From contig NZ_PDKT01000005.1 in NCBI RefSeq assembly GCF_002933315.1, positions 1-64,000 on the forward strand: a stretch of DNA of 64,000 bases, given 5' to 3'. Below are positions 18,277 to 29,833 of this stretch, one piece after another. This DNA comes from Candidatus Pantoea edessiphila. Lineage in GTDB: Bacteria > Pseudomonadota > Gammaproteobacteria > Enterobacterales > Enterobacteriaceae. The notes below the pieces were generated by a model that saw nothing but the letters and a program-made list of their open reading frames with translations, was not told the DNA's origin and did no database searches. Every line of letters starts with the position of its first letter. The stretch's first letter is position 1. Position numbers and translations under genes: made by a program.

Positions 18277-18492
18277 ATGAACAAATCCATGACAAAAATA
18301 GATTATTTAATGAGATTGAGACGTTGTCGTTCAATAGACACTCTTGAAAGAATAATTGAAAAAAATAAATATAAATTACCTGATGATGAACTAGCTATAT
18401 TTTACTCAGCAGCAGACCACCGGCTAGCAGAATTAACCATGAACAAGCTTTACGACAAAGTACCTAGCTGTGTATGGAGATTTGTACGTTAA
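18277..18492 (+). CDS. hha: Hha/YmoA-family modulator of H-NS-type silencing
   Basis: Small all-helical protein that binds the oligomerisation domain of H-NS and tunes gene silencing; also described as the toxin-like partner of TomB. 71 residues, very close to E. coli Hha: [39 protein letters not shown] and the terminal VWRFVR are recognisable. tomB, adjacent in E. coli, is absent. Such strong conservation in a reduced genome implies a working role, probably with an H-NS paralogue encoded elsewhere. Confidence 0.95.
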   Translation: MNKSMTKIDYLMRLRRCRSIDTLERIIEKNKYKLPDDELAIFYSAADHRLAELTMNKLYDKVPSCVWRFVR

Positions 18493-18612
18493 TTTCTATG
18501 TTTTTTATGTCATATCTTTAAAATAAATCTTGAATTAGGCCTTGTTGTAACATTTAGATATTTCGCAAATAAAATACACTCTAGTAGATAATCTAACAGA
18601 GACACATTAACC
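18493..18612. other. Spacer between hha and ffs
   Basis: About 120 AT-rich bases between the convergent hha and ffs genes. No clear terminator hairpin and no ORF is visible. Confidence 0.4.
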
Positions 18613-18720
18613 GGTGTCCCTGTTAGTTACATTCCGGCACATGTATCCGTTGCAGTGGCTGCTTCTTTCCAGACCTGACCAGGTTAACAATTTAACATTG
18701 CAGAAGAACCAACAGGTACA
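18613..18720 (-). ncRNA. ffs: 4.5S RNA, signal recognition particle RNA
   Basis: On the minus strand this contains the universally conserved SRP domain IV: AGGTCAGGTC, then the GGAA-type tetraloop region and AAGAAGCAGCC, the Ffh-binding site. The terminal segments around 18711-18720 and 18615-18624 are complementary with one mismatch, closing the long hairpin as in the 114-nt E. coli RNA. GTTGGTTCT near the 5' end also matches. Ends are estimated from pairing. It sits between hha and mdlB, consistent with E. coli order after loss of ybaZ, ybaY, tesB, amtB and glnK. Confidence 0.95.
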
Positions 18721-18909
18721 GCATTAATATTTTAATTATATTGACCAATTCTTATTTATTCTAATTTGCAAATTAAAAGATTGCAAGTTTTACATCAAAT
18801 ATTTTTTAAATACTTATGAAATTTACTTCAATGTTAATTAACTTTCATACTTAAATGTGCAAGATACATATAGTTATAACTACAGTCAAAAATTGTTTAA
18901 ATATTAAAT

Positions 18910-20652
18910 TTAATAATCATTTTTAGATTTTTGTAATTGATACATTTGCCAATAATGACCTTGGTTAGCTATTAGTTCTTTATGATTTCCTTTTTCAATT
19001 ATTTTACCTTTATTTAAAACTATAACATTATCAGCTTTTACTATAGTAGATAATCTATGTGCGATAACTACTAACGTAGTATTATGACGTAATGTATTTA
19101 AGGTTTTTTGTATAGCTTGTTCCGTGCCGGAATCAATATTTGCAGTAGCCTCGTCTAAAATAACAATTTTAGGTAATTCAACTAGTACACGCGCTAGAGA
19201 TAATAATTGTTTTTCTCCAGCTGATAAATTACAACCTTCTTCACCTAATTTAGTATGAATACCATTGGAAAGGGAATTAACTAAACTTATTAATTGAACT
19301 TTTTCTAATGTATTCCAAATAACCTGTTCATTAATATTTCTTCCTAAACTTATATTTACTAACAAACTATCTGCTAAAATTATTGGTTCTTGCTGCACTA
19401 TTGCAATACCATGTTTCAGTACAGAATGTGTTAATTGATTTATTGGACGATTATCTAAATAAATTTTACCATAATTAACAGGATAATAACCCATTAATAA
19501 ATTTGCAAGTGTACTTTTACCACTACCAGTATATCCTACAATAGCAACAAAACTGCAAGATGTAATATGTAAGTTAATATCAAATAAAATATTACTATTA
19601 TTATAATCAAAATTTACATGATCTATTCTAATACTACCTGAAGCCAATGGACGTTTATCCCATCCATATTGTTGTTTATTGGAATCCATTAATTCAAAAA
19701 TACGTTCTCCTGAAACAACTGCTTGTTGCAATACTGGTTGTTGAGCAGCAAATTGAATTAAAGGTTCATTTAATCTACTAAGATATGCTATGAAAGCATA
19801 AAGAACACCTATTTTAAAAATATCGTTTATATATAAATTAAAGAGTATTAATAAGCCACATAATATTAATGTAGATAATAAATTCAGTAATGGTCTAAGT
19901 AAACAGCCATCTAAGCGTAATGTTTTCATTCTGGCTAAATAATGTAGTCTACTAATTTTACGTATACGCTGACTGAAACGTTCTTGTTGACGAAATTGTT
20001 GTATTACGTTCATGCCTATTATTGCTTCATTAAAACTATTATTAATATCAGCAAAATAATTTTTTACTTGACGAGTAATAGGAGTACTGTAATATTGATA
20101 GATAATTATCACTAATAAAACCATTGGAAACAACAACATAGCCATCAATGCCATTCTCCAATCTAATAATAACATAGCAACTATCATAGTAACAATCAAA
20201 ATTGTGCTTCTTAGCACTGTAGCAATTACTGTAACATATAATTCCTTAATTACTTCAGTATCATTTGTTACACGAGAAATTATTTGACCAATCGGTTTTG
20301 TATCAAATATATTCATTGGTTGATATAAAGTAACCTTCATTAAATCTATACGTAATTTTTGAATTACATTAATAGATACACTATTAAACAAAAAAACTTG
20401 CCAATAATGTAAAATAGCTGCTAATAATTGTAAAACAATAACAACTACGATCAAACATTTAAATAGTGTTCCTGGTATTTGATGTTTTGATACTAAATGA
20501 TCTATAAAATAAGTAATTAAAAGTGGTCCACTTACTTCAATAATTACAGCAATCCATAACATTCCTATTGCATAAAACAAATATTTTTTCCAACGTTTTC
20601 CATAATGTAATAAACGTTTTAAAACTGGCCACCAATGTTGCGATGTATTCAT
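18910..20652 (-). CDS. mdlB: ABC transporter half-subunit MdlB
   Basis: Multidrug-resistance-like ABC half-transporter of the inner membrane, 580 residues. About six membrane helices lie in the first 310 residues. The nucleotide-binding domain has Walker [10 protein letters not shown], signature LSAGEKQ (variant of LSGGQ) and Walker [10 protein letters not shown]. Starts 13 bases after mdlA, so MdlA-MdlB probably form a heterodimer. The substrate is unknown in E. coli too; in small symbiont genomes the pair is among few ABC exporters kept. Confidence 0.94.
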   Translation of the reverse strand: MNTSQHWWPVLKRLLHYGKRWKKYLFYAIGMLWIAVIIEVSGPLLITYFIDHLVSKHQIPGTLFKCLIVVVIVLQLLAAILHYWQVFLFNSVSINVIQKLRIDLMKVTLYQPMNIFDTKPIGQIISRVTNDTEVIKELYVTVIATVLRSTILIVTMIVAMLLLDWRMALMAMLLFPMVLLVIIIYQYYSTPITRQVKNYFADINNSFNEAIIGMNVIQQFRQQERFSQRIRKISRLHYLARMKTLRLDGCLLRPLLNLLSTLILCGLLILFNLYINDIFKIGVLYAFIAYLSRLNEPLIQFAAQQPVLQQAVVSGERIFELMDSNKQQYGWDKRPLASGSIRIDHVNFDYNNSNILFDINLHITSCSFVAIVGYTGSGKSTLANLLMGYYPVNYGKIYLDNRPINQLTHSVLKHGIAIVQQEPIILADSLLVNISLGRNINEQVIWNTLEKVQLISLVNSLSNGIHTKLGEEGCNLSAGEKQLLSLARVLVELPKIVILDEATANIDSGTEQAIQKTLNTLRHNTTLVVIAHRLSTIVKADNVIVLNKGKIIEKGNHKELIANQGHYWQMYQLQKSKNDY

Positions 20653-20665
20653 ACAGCACTCCTAT

Positions 20666-22420
20666 TTAATTTTTGTCTTTATATAGCGCTGCTTCCAACT
20701 GTTGATAGCAATACATTTCTTTATACCAACCAAGTTGTGTTACGAGTTTACTATGTTTTCCACGATTTAATATTTTACCTTTGTTTAAAACTAAAATCTC
20801 ATCGGCTTCAATTAAAGATGACAAATGATTTGTGATAATAATTAAAGTATGATTCTTAATCCAATTTTTTAAATTCATTAAAATATGATTTTCAGTAACA
20901 CTATCTATTGCAGATAAAGCATCATCTAAAATTAATATTTCAGAATTAATTAATAATGCTCTAGCTAAAGTAATACGCTGCCTTTGTCCTCCCGATAACA
21001 TCGTACCACGTTCACCCACTTCTGTTTTGTAACCTTTATTTAAAAGTAATATATCATTATGTATACAAGCTATTTTTGCAACATTTTCTATTTCTTTTTG
21101 ACTAGCACTTGGTTTACCTAAACTAATATTATTTATTATACTGTCAGAAAATAAGAAGGGTATTTGATTAACTATTGCTAATCGACTACGCCAATTATCT
21201 AAACTTACATTTTTTAACGATGTTCCATGATAGGATATATGACCTTCTTTAATATCAAAACAACGTTGGATTATACTAATTAATGTACTTTTACCACATC
21301 CAGTGGGACCACATATACCTAATATTTTACCTGGTTTAAGTTGAAAACTTAAATTTTCTAATATTAAATCAGAGCTATCTGGATAATAAAATTTGTTAAT
21401 TGACACTTCTAATATTCCTGGATGATGAGGTAATATATTATTATCATTAATATCTTCAATAGAATTTTTTTCTGATAGTATAGCGTTAATACGATTCCAG
21501 GAAGCATTTCCACGTTCGACTATATTGAATGTCCATGCCAATGCTAACATTGGCCAAATCATTAATCCAAGATACATTATAAATCTTGTAAGTTGTCCTA
21601 AACTCATTTGATTATGCCATACAAGCCAACTACCACAACCTACTGCTAGAATATTTGATATACCTATGGCAATATAAATAGTAGGATCAAAACGTGCATC
21701 TATTTTAGATACAAAAATATTTTTTTTACTATTGTCATCAGCAATTGTAACAAATTTATTTAATCTATTTTGTTCAATTCCAAATGATTTAATCATACGA
21801 ATACTAGTAATACTTTCTTGTATATAGTTATTTAAAGTGGAAAATGAAGCTTGAGCTAATTTAACACTGTGATGTAGTTTTTCAGCGTAATAGTGAATAA
21901 AGTACGCCATAACTGGCATTGGTATTAGTGATATTAATGTTAATTGCCAATTTATTTTAATACTCATAGTTATAAGAACTATTAAGCTCATGATTATAGA
22001 ATCTACTAATGTTAACACACCTTCACCTGCAGCAAATACTACGCAATCTACATCATGTGTAACACGAGCAACGAGATCTCCAGTTCGATATTTTAAATAA
22101 AAAGCTGTTTGTTGTATACTTAATTGATGATAGAAACGATCCCTTAATTCAATTGCTAATTTATAAGATGCTCCAAATAATAAAATACGCCAAGTGTAAC
22201 GCAGTATATAAATAATAATTGCGGTTATCAACATCAAAATAACCCACATACATATATCTTCGTTACTCATGTGTTTATATGTAACTCCATCTATAACAAT
22301 ACCAACTACATATGGTGGTAATAATTGCATAATAGCAATAATAATCAATAGAATAATTGCACCTATGTAACGCTTCCATTCACGAATAAAATACCAACTT
22401 AGTTTATTAAATAATCGCAC
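20666..22420 (-). CDS. mdlA: ABC transporter half-subunit MdlA
   Basis: Partner of MdlB, 584 residues. The start is GTG at 22418-22420 with GAGAA before it; the resulting N terminus (MRLFNKLSWYFIREWKRY) aligns with E. coli MdlA. Membrane domain with KSFGIEQNRL coupling region; Walker A GPTGCGKST, signature MLSGGQRQR, Walker B ILILDDALSA (degenerate catalytic Glu to Asp, as in the E. coli protein). Upstream E. coli neighbours cof and decR are missing. Confidence 0.94.
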   Translation of the reverse strand: MRLFNKLSWYFIREWKRYIGAIILLIIIAIMQLLPPYVVGIVIDGVTYKHMSNEDICMWVILMLITAIIIYILRYTWRILLFGASYKLAIELRDRFYHQLSIQQTAFYLKYRTGDLVARVTHDVDCVVFAAGEGVLTLVDSIIMSLIVLITMSIKINWQLTLISLIPMPVMAYFIHYYAEKLHHSVKLAQASFSTLNNYIQESITSIRMIKSFGIEQNRLNKFVTIADDNSKKNIFVSKIDARFDPTIYIAIGISNILAVGCGSWLVWHNQMSLGQLTRFIMYLGLMIWPMLALAWTFNIVERGNASWNRINAILSEKNSIEDINDNNILPHHPGILEVSINKFYYPDSSDLILENLSFQLKPGKILGICGPTGCGKSTLISIIQRCFDIKEGHISYHGTSLKNVSLDNWRSRLAIVNQIPFLFSDSIINNISLGKPSASQKEIENVAKIACIHNDILLLNKGYKTEVGERGTMLSGGQRQRITLARALLINSEILILDDALSAIDSVTENHILMNLKNWIKNHTLIIITNHLSSLIEADEILVLNKGKILNRGKHSKLVTQLGWYKEMYCYQQLEAALYKDKN

Positions 22421-22876
22421 AAAATTATTCTCATTTTTTTAAAATCATTAAACAGGATAACAAAAATTGATATAAAATATTTTTGTTATGAAAGGAGATG
22501 CAATTTTATAAGAATTTATTTTTTATATGATTGACTTAATTTATTAAGCAATCTTTAAAAAGTCATCATAAATTCTATGATAAATAAAAATTCGTAAAAT
22601 TATTCAAAATTATTTATAATTGATCATTATATAAAGGATCATTGTTATATTTATATTATTCTTTATGTGAATTATATATATATTTTAATTGGTTAATTTA
22701 ATTTAGATGAATACTTAGGTTGTTTTTTGTAATTGTTTTTGTTAGATCATATTATTAAAATAACTTATTTAATAAATATTATTTAAACAACTGAGTAATT
22801 TGAATTATATTGTATTAATTATTACGATATATTAGTGAACACAATCAAATAATATTCATGTTTTAGGATAATAGCG
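22421..22876. other. Divergent intergenic region between mdlA and queC
   Basis: 456 AT-rich bases. A Shine-Dalgarno-like AAAGGAGATG at 22491-22500 is not followed by a usable ORF and may be a relic. E. coli has decR, cof and ybaE here; none is recognisable. No preQ1 riboswitch was recognised upstream of queC. Confidence 0.5.
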
Positions 22877-23572
22877 ATGAAGCGTGCTGTTGTTATATTT
22901 AGTGGTGGACAAGATTCAACTACTTGCTTAGTTCAAGCATTAAACCAATACGATGAAATTCACTGTTTGACTTTTGACTATAAACAACGTCATAGAGAAG
23001 AAATTAATATTGCTGATAAGATAGCTTCTGAATTAAAAGTACACACACATAAAATTTTAGATATTACAGTACTTAATACATTAACTATCAGTAGTTTAAC
23101 GTGCTCTGATATATCTGTACCTAATCATATGGAAAGTACAAATTGTATACCAAATACCTTTGTACCAGGTAGAAATATTCTTTTTTTAACTTTATCTTCA
23201 ATATATGCTTATAAAGTAAAAGCAGAAGTTATAATAACTGGAATATGTGAAACAGATTTTTCCGGTTATCCAGATTGTCGTGAAGAATTTATAAAATCAT
23301 TTAATAAAATTATTAATTTAGCTATTTCTAGTAATATTCGTTTTGAAACTCCACTTATGCATCTTAATAAAGCTGAAATATGGGCATTAGCATATTACTG
23401 GAATAAATTCTCACTAATAAAAGAAAATACATTAACATGTTATAATGGAATAATAGGTGACGGGTGTGGCTATTGTTCTGCATGTTATCTACGTTCTAAA
23501 GGTTTAAATATTTTCCTTAAAAATCAAAATAAAATTTTACAAAAAATAAAATTTAAAAACAATCTTAAATAA
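22877..23572 (+). CDS. queC: 7-cyano-7-deazaguanine synthase
   Basis: Makes preQ0 from 7-carboxy-7-deazaguanine using ATP and ammonia, in queuosine synthesis. 231 residues as in E. coli. The PP-loop ATP pyrophosphatase motif is [10 protein letters not shown] at 9-18. Zinc cysteines are in the C-terminal [23 protein letters not shown] precedes the ATG. It complements tgt and queA at 48784-51039; queD, queE and queF must lie elsewhere if the pathway is complete. Confidence 0.96.
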   Translation: MKRAVVIFSGGQDSTTCLVQALNQYDEIHCLTFDYKQRHREEINIADKIASELKVHTHKILDITVLNTLTISSLTCSDISVPNHMESTNCIPNTFVPGRNILFLTLSSIYAYKVKAEVIITGICETDFSGYPDCREEFIKSFNKIINLAISSNIRFETPLMHLNKAEIWALAYYWNKFSLIKENTLTCYNGIIGDGCGYCSACYLRSKGLNIFLKNQNKILQKIKFKNNLK

Positions 23573-23583
23573 GATTATTTTTA
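23561..23583 (+). terminator. Possible terminator overlapping the queC stop
   Basis: AATCTT (23561-23566) pairs with AAGATT (23571-23576) around a 4-base loop, followed by ATTTTTA. The stem is short and AT-only at most positions, so the call is modest; it lies between convergent queC and ppiD where a terminator is expected. Confidence 0.35.
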
Positions 23584-23595
23584 AAAATTTTTATA

Positions 23596-25428
23596 TTATA
23601 AATTGTATTTAATTTTTGCATTTTTAGATAAATTACTTACCAATGTCTTAAGAATTATTTCAGAGTTATTTTTTATAAAAATTTTAGTAAGATTTTCTAT
23701 TGTGTCTTGTGATACGTGATATGGAACTATTTTGTTTAACATAATTATTACTACGTTACCTTTAGCATCTTCAGCTATACCCCAAGAATATTTACCTTTA
23801 TCAGGAGATGGAAGATCAAATGCTCTTTGATCTATTGGATCTTGACTATTGCGACTGATTATCTTACTTTTAGTTAGAGGTATACCAGCTATATTTAATT
23901 CTTTTTGAGTATCCATTGCATTTATTAACTGATTTGCTTGTAATTTTGCTTGTTGTTTTGCTTTATCTTTTTTTAACATAGTTATAATTTGCAACTTAAC
24001 TTGTTTAATAGGCTTGATTTCTTTTTGCTTATGTTCATCGATATGAATTACAATCGAGTGATAGTCGTCTAATTTGATAACATCAGAATTAATACCTGTG
24101 CTTATATTGCCTTTATATAAAATATCCATAATAGCACTGTAATCAATTTCTTTAGGCATATTATCAATACTAAACCAATTTGTTTTTACTATTTTAGAGC
24201 CTGTAGCTATTTCAACATCTTTTAGAGAATCTCTATTATTAAGTGCTGTTATACTGATTTTTTTATTAAGTTTATCAAATATGTTTTGAATATTTTCTTT
24301 CTTAATTTGATTAAGGATATTATCGTGCACTTTTGACAATGGTGTACTTTTATTTGGAATAGTATCTTCTAAATAAACAATTAAAAAACCTTTAGATAAT
24401 TTGATTATATCTGATATTTGTCCTTTTTTATTTAGATGACTATTTTTTATTTCCTTCGGTATATCTGCAAATTTTATCCAACCTATATCTCCTCCTTTTT
24501 GCGCAGAAATAGGATCAACAGATATCTTTTTAGCTAATTCAGAAAAAGGCATACCTGATTTCAATTTATCTAAAACGTATTTTGCATCATTTTCTGTCTT
24601 AGTTTGAATTATTTTATAATGATTTCTACCAGAAATATTATATTTAAATTTATTATTATTATACCAATTTTTAATATCAGATTCATTAACTATTGTTTTG
24701 ATATTATCAGCATTTAACTTAATATAACTAATACGAAACTTTTCTGGTATCATAAATCTATCTTTATACTGTCGATAATATTGTTCTATTTCATCATCAG
24801 TTGTATTTTGTTGTTTCTCTAGTTTATTTACATTAATAGTTGCCTTACGGATTGATCTTTTTTGAAAAATTAAATTTGCTAATTTTTTAATTTCACCTGG
24901 TAAAATAAAATCACTATTCACTATAATATTAACTAACTGTTGAATAGAAAGTTCTTTTCGTAGTAATTCTATATATTGATCAACGGTTAAACCTATCTTG
25001 TTAATAACATTCTTATATTGAGTGTTATCAAATTTTCCATTAATTTGGAAATATTGTTGATTAAAGATAACTTGCTTAAGTTGATCGTCGCTAATACGCA
25101 AATTTAAATTGTTTGCATAATTACTCAATAATGATTTATCGACTAAATACATTAACGCTTGTTGACGTATTTTATTTAAGTAAAAATCATTTTTTATTAT
25201 ATACTTAAAATTATCTCCTAAGATTTGTTGTTGATGATCAATTTCATCATTAAATGCTTGATCAAATTCAGTATTAGTTATTTTTTGACCGTTAACTTTA
25301 GCTATATAATCTTTATGATCATTAATTACATAGCTGCCAATACCAGTTAAAATAAATAGTAAGATTGTGATGCCTAATATGATTTTAATTGTTATTGAAT
25401 TAAATAATGTACGAATACTACCTATCAT
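23596..25428 (-). CDS. ppiD: Periplasmic folding chaperone PpiD (membrane-anchored parvulin-like)
   Basis: Inner-membrane-anchored periplasmic chaperone near the Sec translocon. 610 residues, near the 623 of E. coli. One N-terminal membrane helix (about 15-36, IILGITILLFILTGIGSYV), a SurA-like N-domain, and a parvulin-like domain with FSELAKKISVDPISAQKGGDIGW around 295-320. Lies downstream of hupB as in E. coli. Rich in Lys, Asn and Ile from AT bias, yet the domain order is complete. Confidence 0.95.
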   Translation of the reverse strand: MIGSIRTLFNSITIKIILGITILLFILTGIGSYVINDHKDYIAKVNGQKITNTEFDQAFNDEIDHQQQILGDNFKYIIKNDFYLNKIRQQALMYLVDKSLLSNYANNLNLRISDDQLKQVIFNQQYFQINGKFDNTQYKNVINKIGLTVDQYIELLRKELSIQQLVNIIVNSDFILPGEIKKLANLIFQKRSIRKATINVNKLEKQQNTTDDEIEQYYRQYKDRFMIPEKFRISYIKLNADNIKTIVNESDIKNWYNNNKFKYNISGRNHYKIIQTKTENDAKYVLDKLKSGMPFSELAKKISVDPISAQKGGDIGWIKFADIPKEIKNSHLNKKGQISDIIKLSKGFLIVYLEDTIPNKSTPLSKVHDNILNQIKKENIQNIFDKLNKKISITALNNRDSLKDVEIATGSKIVKTNWFSIDNMPKEIDYSAIMDILYKGNISTGINSDVIKLDDYHSIVIHIDEHKQKEIKPIKQVKLQIITMLKKDKAKQQAKLQANQLINAMDTQKELNIAGIPLTKSKIISRNSQDPIDQRAFDLPSPDKGKYSWGIAEDAKGNVVIIMLNKIVPYHVSQDTIENLTKIFIKNNSEIILKTLVSNLSKNAKIKYNL

Positions 25429-25520
25429 AATATAATAAAACTCAATATGTCTAAGAAAATTTTGAATGTTAAATTCAAAACAAAATTATATATTCCTTTA
25501 TTATAGAAGGAATATAATTA

Positions 25521-25793
25521 TCAATTAATAGCATTCTTTAGTGTTTTACCTGCACGAAAACCAGGTATTTTACCTGCAGGAATACTAATTTCTTGACCAG
25601 TTTGAGGATTTCTTCCTATACGAGCGGCACGATTACGTACAGAAAATGTACCAAAACCAATTATAACAACATCATCTCCACTTTTTAAAGCAGAAGAAAT
25701 TGATCCTGTAAAAGCATTTAGGACACGACCCACTACTGTTTTAGGAATAGAATAATCTAGAGCAATTTTACTGATTAATTGTGATTTATTCAC
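25521..25793 (-). CDS. hupB: DNA-binding protein HU-beta
   Basis: Histone-like nucleoid protein that bends and compacts DNA. The frame is open further upstream, but the real start is the GTG at 25791-25793: GGGGAG lies a few bases before it and the product is then exactly 90 residues beginning (M)[10 protein letters not shown], as in E. coli HU-beta. The DNA-binding arm with [10 protein letters not shown] and the [12 protein letters not shown] end are present. It follows lon, as in E. coli. With no hupA seen here, it may be a homodimer. Confidence 0.96.
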   Translation of the reverse strand: MNKSQLISKIALDYSIPKTVVGRVLNAFTGSISSALKSGDDVVIIGFGTFSVRNRAARIGRNPQTGQEISIPAGKIPGFRAGKTLKNAIN

Positions 25794-25929
25794 TTTATTT
25801 AAATCTCCCCTGATAAATATTAACATAGGTATTAATTTAGAACGTTTATTAAATAAAATCAGAATTTTCAACTGTTTTATATAAAATTCAAAATTTTTAT
25901 TAAAATAAAGACGTTTCTCTCTAATTAAT

Positions 25930-28266
25930 TTACATATCATATGGTTTATTTTCTAATGCTAAATTCAACACTTCTTCAATACGTTTTACTGGATAAATAG
26001 TTAAATCGGAAATTATGTTTTTTGGTATTTCCTGTAGATCACGTTTATTGTCATCTGGAATCAATACTGTTTTAATATATCCGCGATGTGCTGCTAATAA
26101 CTTTTCTTTTAAACCACCAATTGGTAAGACTTGACCACGTAAAGTAATTTCTCCAGTCATTGCCACATCGGAACGCACTGGATTACACGTTAAACAAGAA
26201 ACTAAAGCAGTACACATCGCAATACCGGCACTAGGCCCATCTTTCGGTGTTGCACCTTCAGGAACGTGAACATGAATATCACTTTTTTCATAAAAATCTA
26301 TGTTTATACCTAATGTTTTTGCACGAGCACGTACTACTGTAAGTGCTGCTTGAATAGATTCTTGCATAACTTCACCTAAAGAACCAGTATAAGTAAGTTT
26401 TCCTTTACCTGGAATACATGCAGTTTCTATAGTTAATAATTCTCCTCCTACTTCAGTCCAAGCTAATCCTGTTACTTGACCTATTCTATTTGCATTTTCA
26501 GCTTTACCATAATCAAAGCGCTGTATTCCTAAAAAATCATCTAGATTTTTAATATTAATCAATATACTTTTTTTTGTATTATCTATCAACAAAAGCTTTA
26601 CAGTTTTACGACATAGTTTAGAAATTTCGCGTTCTAAATTACGAACTCCTGCCTCACGAGTATAATAACGAATAATACCCAGAAAAGCATTATCTTCAAT
26701 AGTAATCTCTCCTGGTTTTAGTGCATTACAATTAATTTGTTTTGGTAAGAGATATCTTTTTGCTATGTTCAATTTTTCATCTTCTGTATACCCTGAAAGA
26801 CGAATTACTTCCATTCTATCTAATAAAGGTGATGGTATATTCATTGAATTAGAAGTTGCAATAAACATTACATCAGAAAGATCATAATCTACTTCTAAAT
26901 AATGATCATTAAAAGAAATATTTTGTTCTGGATCAAGAACTTCTAATAATGCCGATGCTGGATCACCACGCATATCTGAAGACATCTTGTCAATTTCATC
27001 TAGTAAAAAAAGTGGATTTTTTACTTTTATTTTGGCCATTTTTTGAATTATTTTTCCAGGCATGGAACCAATATAAGTACGCCTATGACCCCTAATTTCT
27101 GCTTCATCACGTACTCCACCAAGAGACATTCTAATATATTTACGACCAGTTGCTCTAGCAATAGATTGACCCAATGATGTTTTACCTACTCCTGGTGGTC
27201 CTACTAAACATAAAATAGGTCCTTTAATTTTGTTAACTCTGCTTTGTACTGCAAGATATTCTAATATGCGATCTTTAACTTTTTCCAAACCATAATGATC
27301 TATGTCTAATATTTTTTGAGCTTTACGTATATCTTTTTTTACTTTGCTTCTTCTATACCATGGTACCTGAATCATCCAATCAATATAACTCCGTACTACT
27401 GTTGCTTCTGCAGACATTGGTGACATCATTTTTAATTTTTGTAATTCAGATTCAGTTTTATTACGTGCTTCTATTGGCATTTTTGCAATATCAATTTTTC
27501 TTTTTAGAGTTTCATACTCATCTGGAATTTCATCCATCTCACCTAATTCTTTTTGAATTGCTTTCATTTGTTCATTTAAATAGTATTCACGCTGACTTTT
27601 TTCCATTTGTTTCTTTACTCTATTTCTAATTCTTTTTTCAACTTGCATTAAGTCTATTTCAGATTCCATCATAGCCATAAGATATTCCAAACGTTCATTC
27701 ACATCAGACATTTCAAGAACTGATTGTTTATCTCCTAATTTTAATGGAATATGGGCAGCTACAGTGTCAGCTAAACGTGCTGCATCCTCAATACTATTTA
27801 AAGAAGTAAGTACTTCAGGCGGTATTTTTTTGTTTAGTTTTATATATCCTTCAAATTGATTAATTGCTGTGCGTACTAGTACTTCTTGCTCACGTTCTGC
27901 AATTTTTGGTGAAATCAAATATTCAGCTTCTGCAATAAAATGGTCTCCATTATCAGCCAATGTCTTGATATGAGCTCTTTGTAAACCTTCAACAAGAACT
28001 TTAACAGTTCCATCTGGTAATTTTAACATTTGTAAAACTGATGCTATCGTTCCTATTGAAAACAAATCGTTAATTCCAGGTTCATCTATTGAAGCTTCTT
28101 TTTGTGCAACTAACATAACTTTTTTATCATGATCCATTGCAGCTTCCAGGCATCGAATTGATTTTTCTCGTCCAACAAATAACGGAATAACCATATGTGG
28201 GTAAACCACCACATCCCGTAGAGGTAATACGGGTATTTCAATACTTTTAGAACGCTCAGGATTCAT
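25930..28266 (-). CDS. lon: ATP-dependent Lon protease
   Basis: Cytoplasmic AAA+ serine protease degrading misfolded and regulatory proteins. 778 residues, near the 784 of E. coli, with an almost identical N terminus ([21 protein letters not shown]). Walker [12 protein letters not shown], Walker B FLLDEIDK, and the Ser-Lys dyad in DGPSAGIAM and near [10 protein letters not shown] are all present. Between clpX and hupB as in E. coli. A start-proximal GAGAGAGCTCC provides a weak SD. No convincing sigma-32 promoter was found. Confidence 0.97.
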   Translation of the reverse strand: MNPERSKSIEIPVLPLRDVVVYPHMVIPLFVGREKSIRCLEAAMDHDKKVMLVAQKEASIDEPGINDLFSIGTIASVLQMLKLPDGTVKVLVEGLQRAHIKTLADNGDHFIAEAEYLISPKIAEREQEVLVRTAINQFEGYIKLNKKIPPEVLTSLNSIEDAARLADTVAAHIPLKLGDKQSVLEMSDVNERLEYLMAMMESEIDLMQVEKRIRNRVKKQMEKSQREYYLNEQMKAIQKELGEMDEIPDEYETLKRKIDIAKMPIEARNKTESELQKLKMMSPMSAEATVVRSYIDWMIQVPWYRRSKVKKDIRKAQKILDIDHYGLEKVKDRILEYLAVQSRVNKIKGPILCLVGPPGVGKTSLGQSIARATGRKYIRMSLGGVRDEAEIRGHRRTYIGSMPGKIIQKMAKIKVKNPLFLLDEIDKMSSDMRGDPASALLEVLDPEQNISFNDHYLEVDYDLSDVMFIATSNSMNIPSPLLDRMEVIRLSGYTEDEKLNIAKRYLLPKQINCNALKPGEITIEDNAFLGIIRYYTREAGVRNLEREISKLCRKTVKLLLIDNTKKSILINIKNLDDFLGIQRFDYGKAENANRIGQVTGLAWTEVGGELLTIETACIPGKGKLTYTGSLGEVMQESIQAALTVVRARAKTLGINIDFYEKSDIHVHVPEGATPKDGPSAGIAMCTALVSCLTCNPVRSDVAMTGEITLRGQVLPIGGLKEKLLAAHRGYIKTVLIPDDNKRDLQEIPKNIISDLTIYPVKRIEEVLNLALENKPYDM

Positions 28267-28410
28267 GGAGCTCTCTCTTAATTCTAAATCTGCTAGATGG
28301 GAACCACATTTATATTATTTTGTTTAAAAATTCATTTATCTTGTTTTAAAACTTACGAACATTAATCATATGGGGATGATTGTTCAACATTCAATATTAT
28401 CAATAACAAG

Positions 28411-28437
28411 AAAAAGGGAAAGTATCAATCCCTTTTT
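28411..28437 (-). terminator. Rho-independent terminator after clpX (bidirectional form)
   Basis: AAAAAGGGA (28411-28419) pairs with TCCCTTTTT (28429-28437) around a 9-base loop, giving a 9-bp stem with a GC core and U-rich 3' side on either strand. It lies 19 bases after the clpX stop and upstream of lon, so it should end the clpP-clpX message. Confidence 0.75.
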
Positions 28438-28455
28438 CATTTTGTAAAACTAAAA

Positions 28456-29739
28456 TTAACGCTGTATTGGATTGTTACAAATTTCTTGAGATTTTGAAAT
28501 CAATTTAGGCGTTGACTTTCCTTCTATTACTAATCTATCAATTAATATTTTTTCTATTCCTTTCATTGAAGGTAGGTCATACATAGTTTCTAATAATATA
28601 CCTTCAATGATTGATCTTAAACCACGAGCACCTGTTTTGTGTGTTATTGCTTTTTTTGCTATAGCAATTAATGCATTTTCTTGAAAGTTAAGTTTAACTC
28701 CTTCTAACTCAAATAAAGCTTGATACTGTTTTGTTAAAGCATTTTTAGGTTTATGTAAAATTTCAATTAAGGTCTTTTCATTTAGTTCATTTAAAATTGT
28801 AATGACTGGTAATCTACCAACAAATTCTGGAATTAGTCCAAATTTAACTAAATCTTCTGGCTTACATTGTGTAAGTAATTTATTTTCAGTAAGATATTTT
28901 GATTGATCATGTATATTTGCAACAAATCCAATTTCTGAACTTATTTTTACACGTTGAGCAATTACTTTATCTAAACCTGTAAAAGCACCTCCGCAGATAA
29001 ACAAAATTGTTGAAGTATCTACTTGAATAAATTCTTGTTGCGGATGTTTACGGCCACCTTGAGGTGGTATTGAAGCTACGGTTCCTTCTATTAACTTAAG
29101 AAGAGCTTGCTGAACACCTTCACCAGAAACATCTCTAGTTATAGATATATTTTCCGATTTTCTGGAAATTTTGTCAATTTCATCAATATAGATAATACCA
29201 TGTTGTGCTTTTTTTACATCATAATTACATTTTTGCAATAATTTTTGTATTATATTTTCTACATCTTCACCTACATATCCTGCCTCAGTTAGAGTAGTCG
29301 CATCTGCAATAATAAATGGTACATTTAATAACTTTGCTAATGTTTCAGCAAGTAATGTTTTACCGCTACCGGTTGGTCCAATAAGTAATATGTTACTTTT
29401 TCCCAATTCAATATTACTATTAATATCTTTACTATATAAGCGTTTATAATGATTATAAACTGCTACGGCTAATACTTTTTTTGCCAGTTCTTGACCAACT
29501 ATATATTCATCAAGATAACAATAAATATCATGTGGTGTAGGGATTTTTTGAATTTCATGCTTTGGAGACGGTTCTTTATTACTTTCTTCATAAATAATAT
29601 CTCTACACATAAAAACACATTCATCACATATATAAACTGATGGTCCAGCAATTAATTTACGAACCTCTTGTTGATTTTTATCACAAAAAGAACAACAAAG
29701 CAATTTATTTAAAGTTTCTTTATTTTTATCTGTCATCAC
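28456..29739 (-). CDS. clpX: ATP-dependent Clp protease ATP-binding subunit ClpX
   Basis: AAA+ unfoldase feeding ClpP. 427 residues. N-terminal C4 zinc-binding domain: CSFCDKNQ and ICDECV. Walker A GPTGSGKT, Walker B IYIDEIDK, pore-loop region YVGEDVE, and arginine-finger/sensor-2 GARGLRSI. An IGF-type ClpP-docking loop is expected near KISSEIGFV. Downstream of clpP with a 94-base gap, the usual operon. All functional landmarks are intact. Confidence 0.97.
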   Translation of the reverse strand: MMTDKNKETLNKLLCCSFCDKNQQEVRKLIAGPSVYICDECVFMCRDIIYEESNKEPSPKHEIQKIPTPHDIYCYLDEYIVGQELAKKVLAVAVYNHYKRLYSKDINSNIELGKSNILLIGPTGSGKTLLAETLAKLLNVPFIIADATTLTEAGYVGEDVENIIQKLLQKCNYDVKKAQHGIIYIDEIDKISRKSENISITRDVSGEGVQQALLKLIEGTVASIPPQGGRKHPQQEFIQVDTSTILFICGGAFTGLDKVIAQRVKISSEIGFVANIHDQSKYLTENKLLTQCKPEDLVKFGLIPEFVGRLPVITILNELNEKTLIEILHKPKNALTKQYQALFELEGVKLNFQENALIAIAKKAITHKTGARGLRSIIEGILLETMYDLPSMKGIEKILIDRLVIEGKSTPKLISKSQEICNNPIQR

Positions 29740-29833
29740 TCAATTCCCTTCTTTTACTTTTACTATAATACTAGAAATCGGGATGAATGTATTAAATTAT
29801 TTGTGTTGATTTTATAGTTTATTAATAATATTT

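Noticed and set aside
20635..20835. Plus-strand ORF across the mdlA-mdlB junction
   Set aside because: Antisense to two well-supported ABC genes; no motif, no ribosome binding site.
27360..27629. Plus-strand ORF inside lon
   Set aside because: Low-complexity Leu/Phe antisense shadow of the lon coiled-coil region.
28294..28301. CCCATCTA (minus strand) upstream of lon as a sigma-32 -10 element
   Set aside because: No CTTGAA-like -35 element at 13-15 bases before it.
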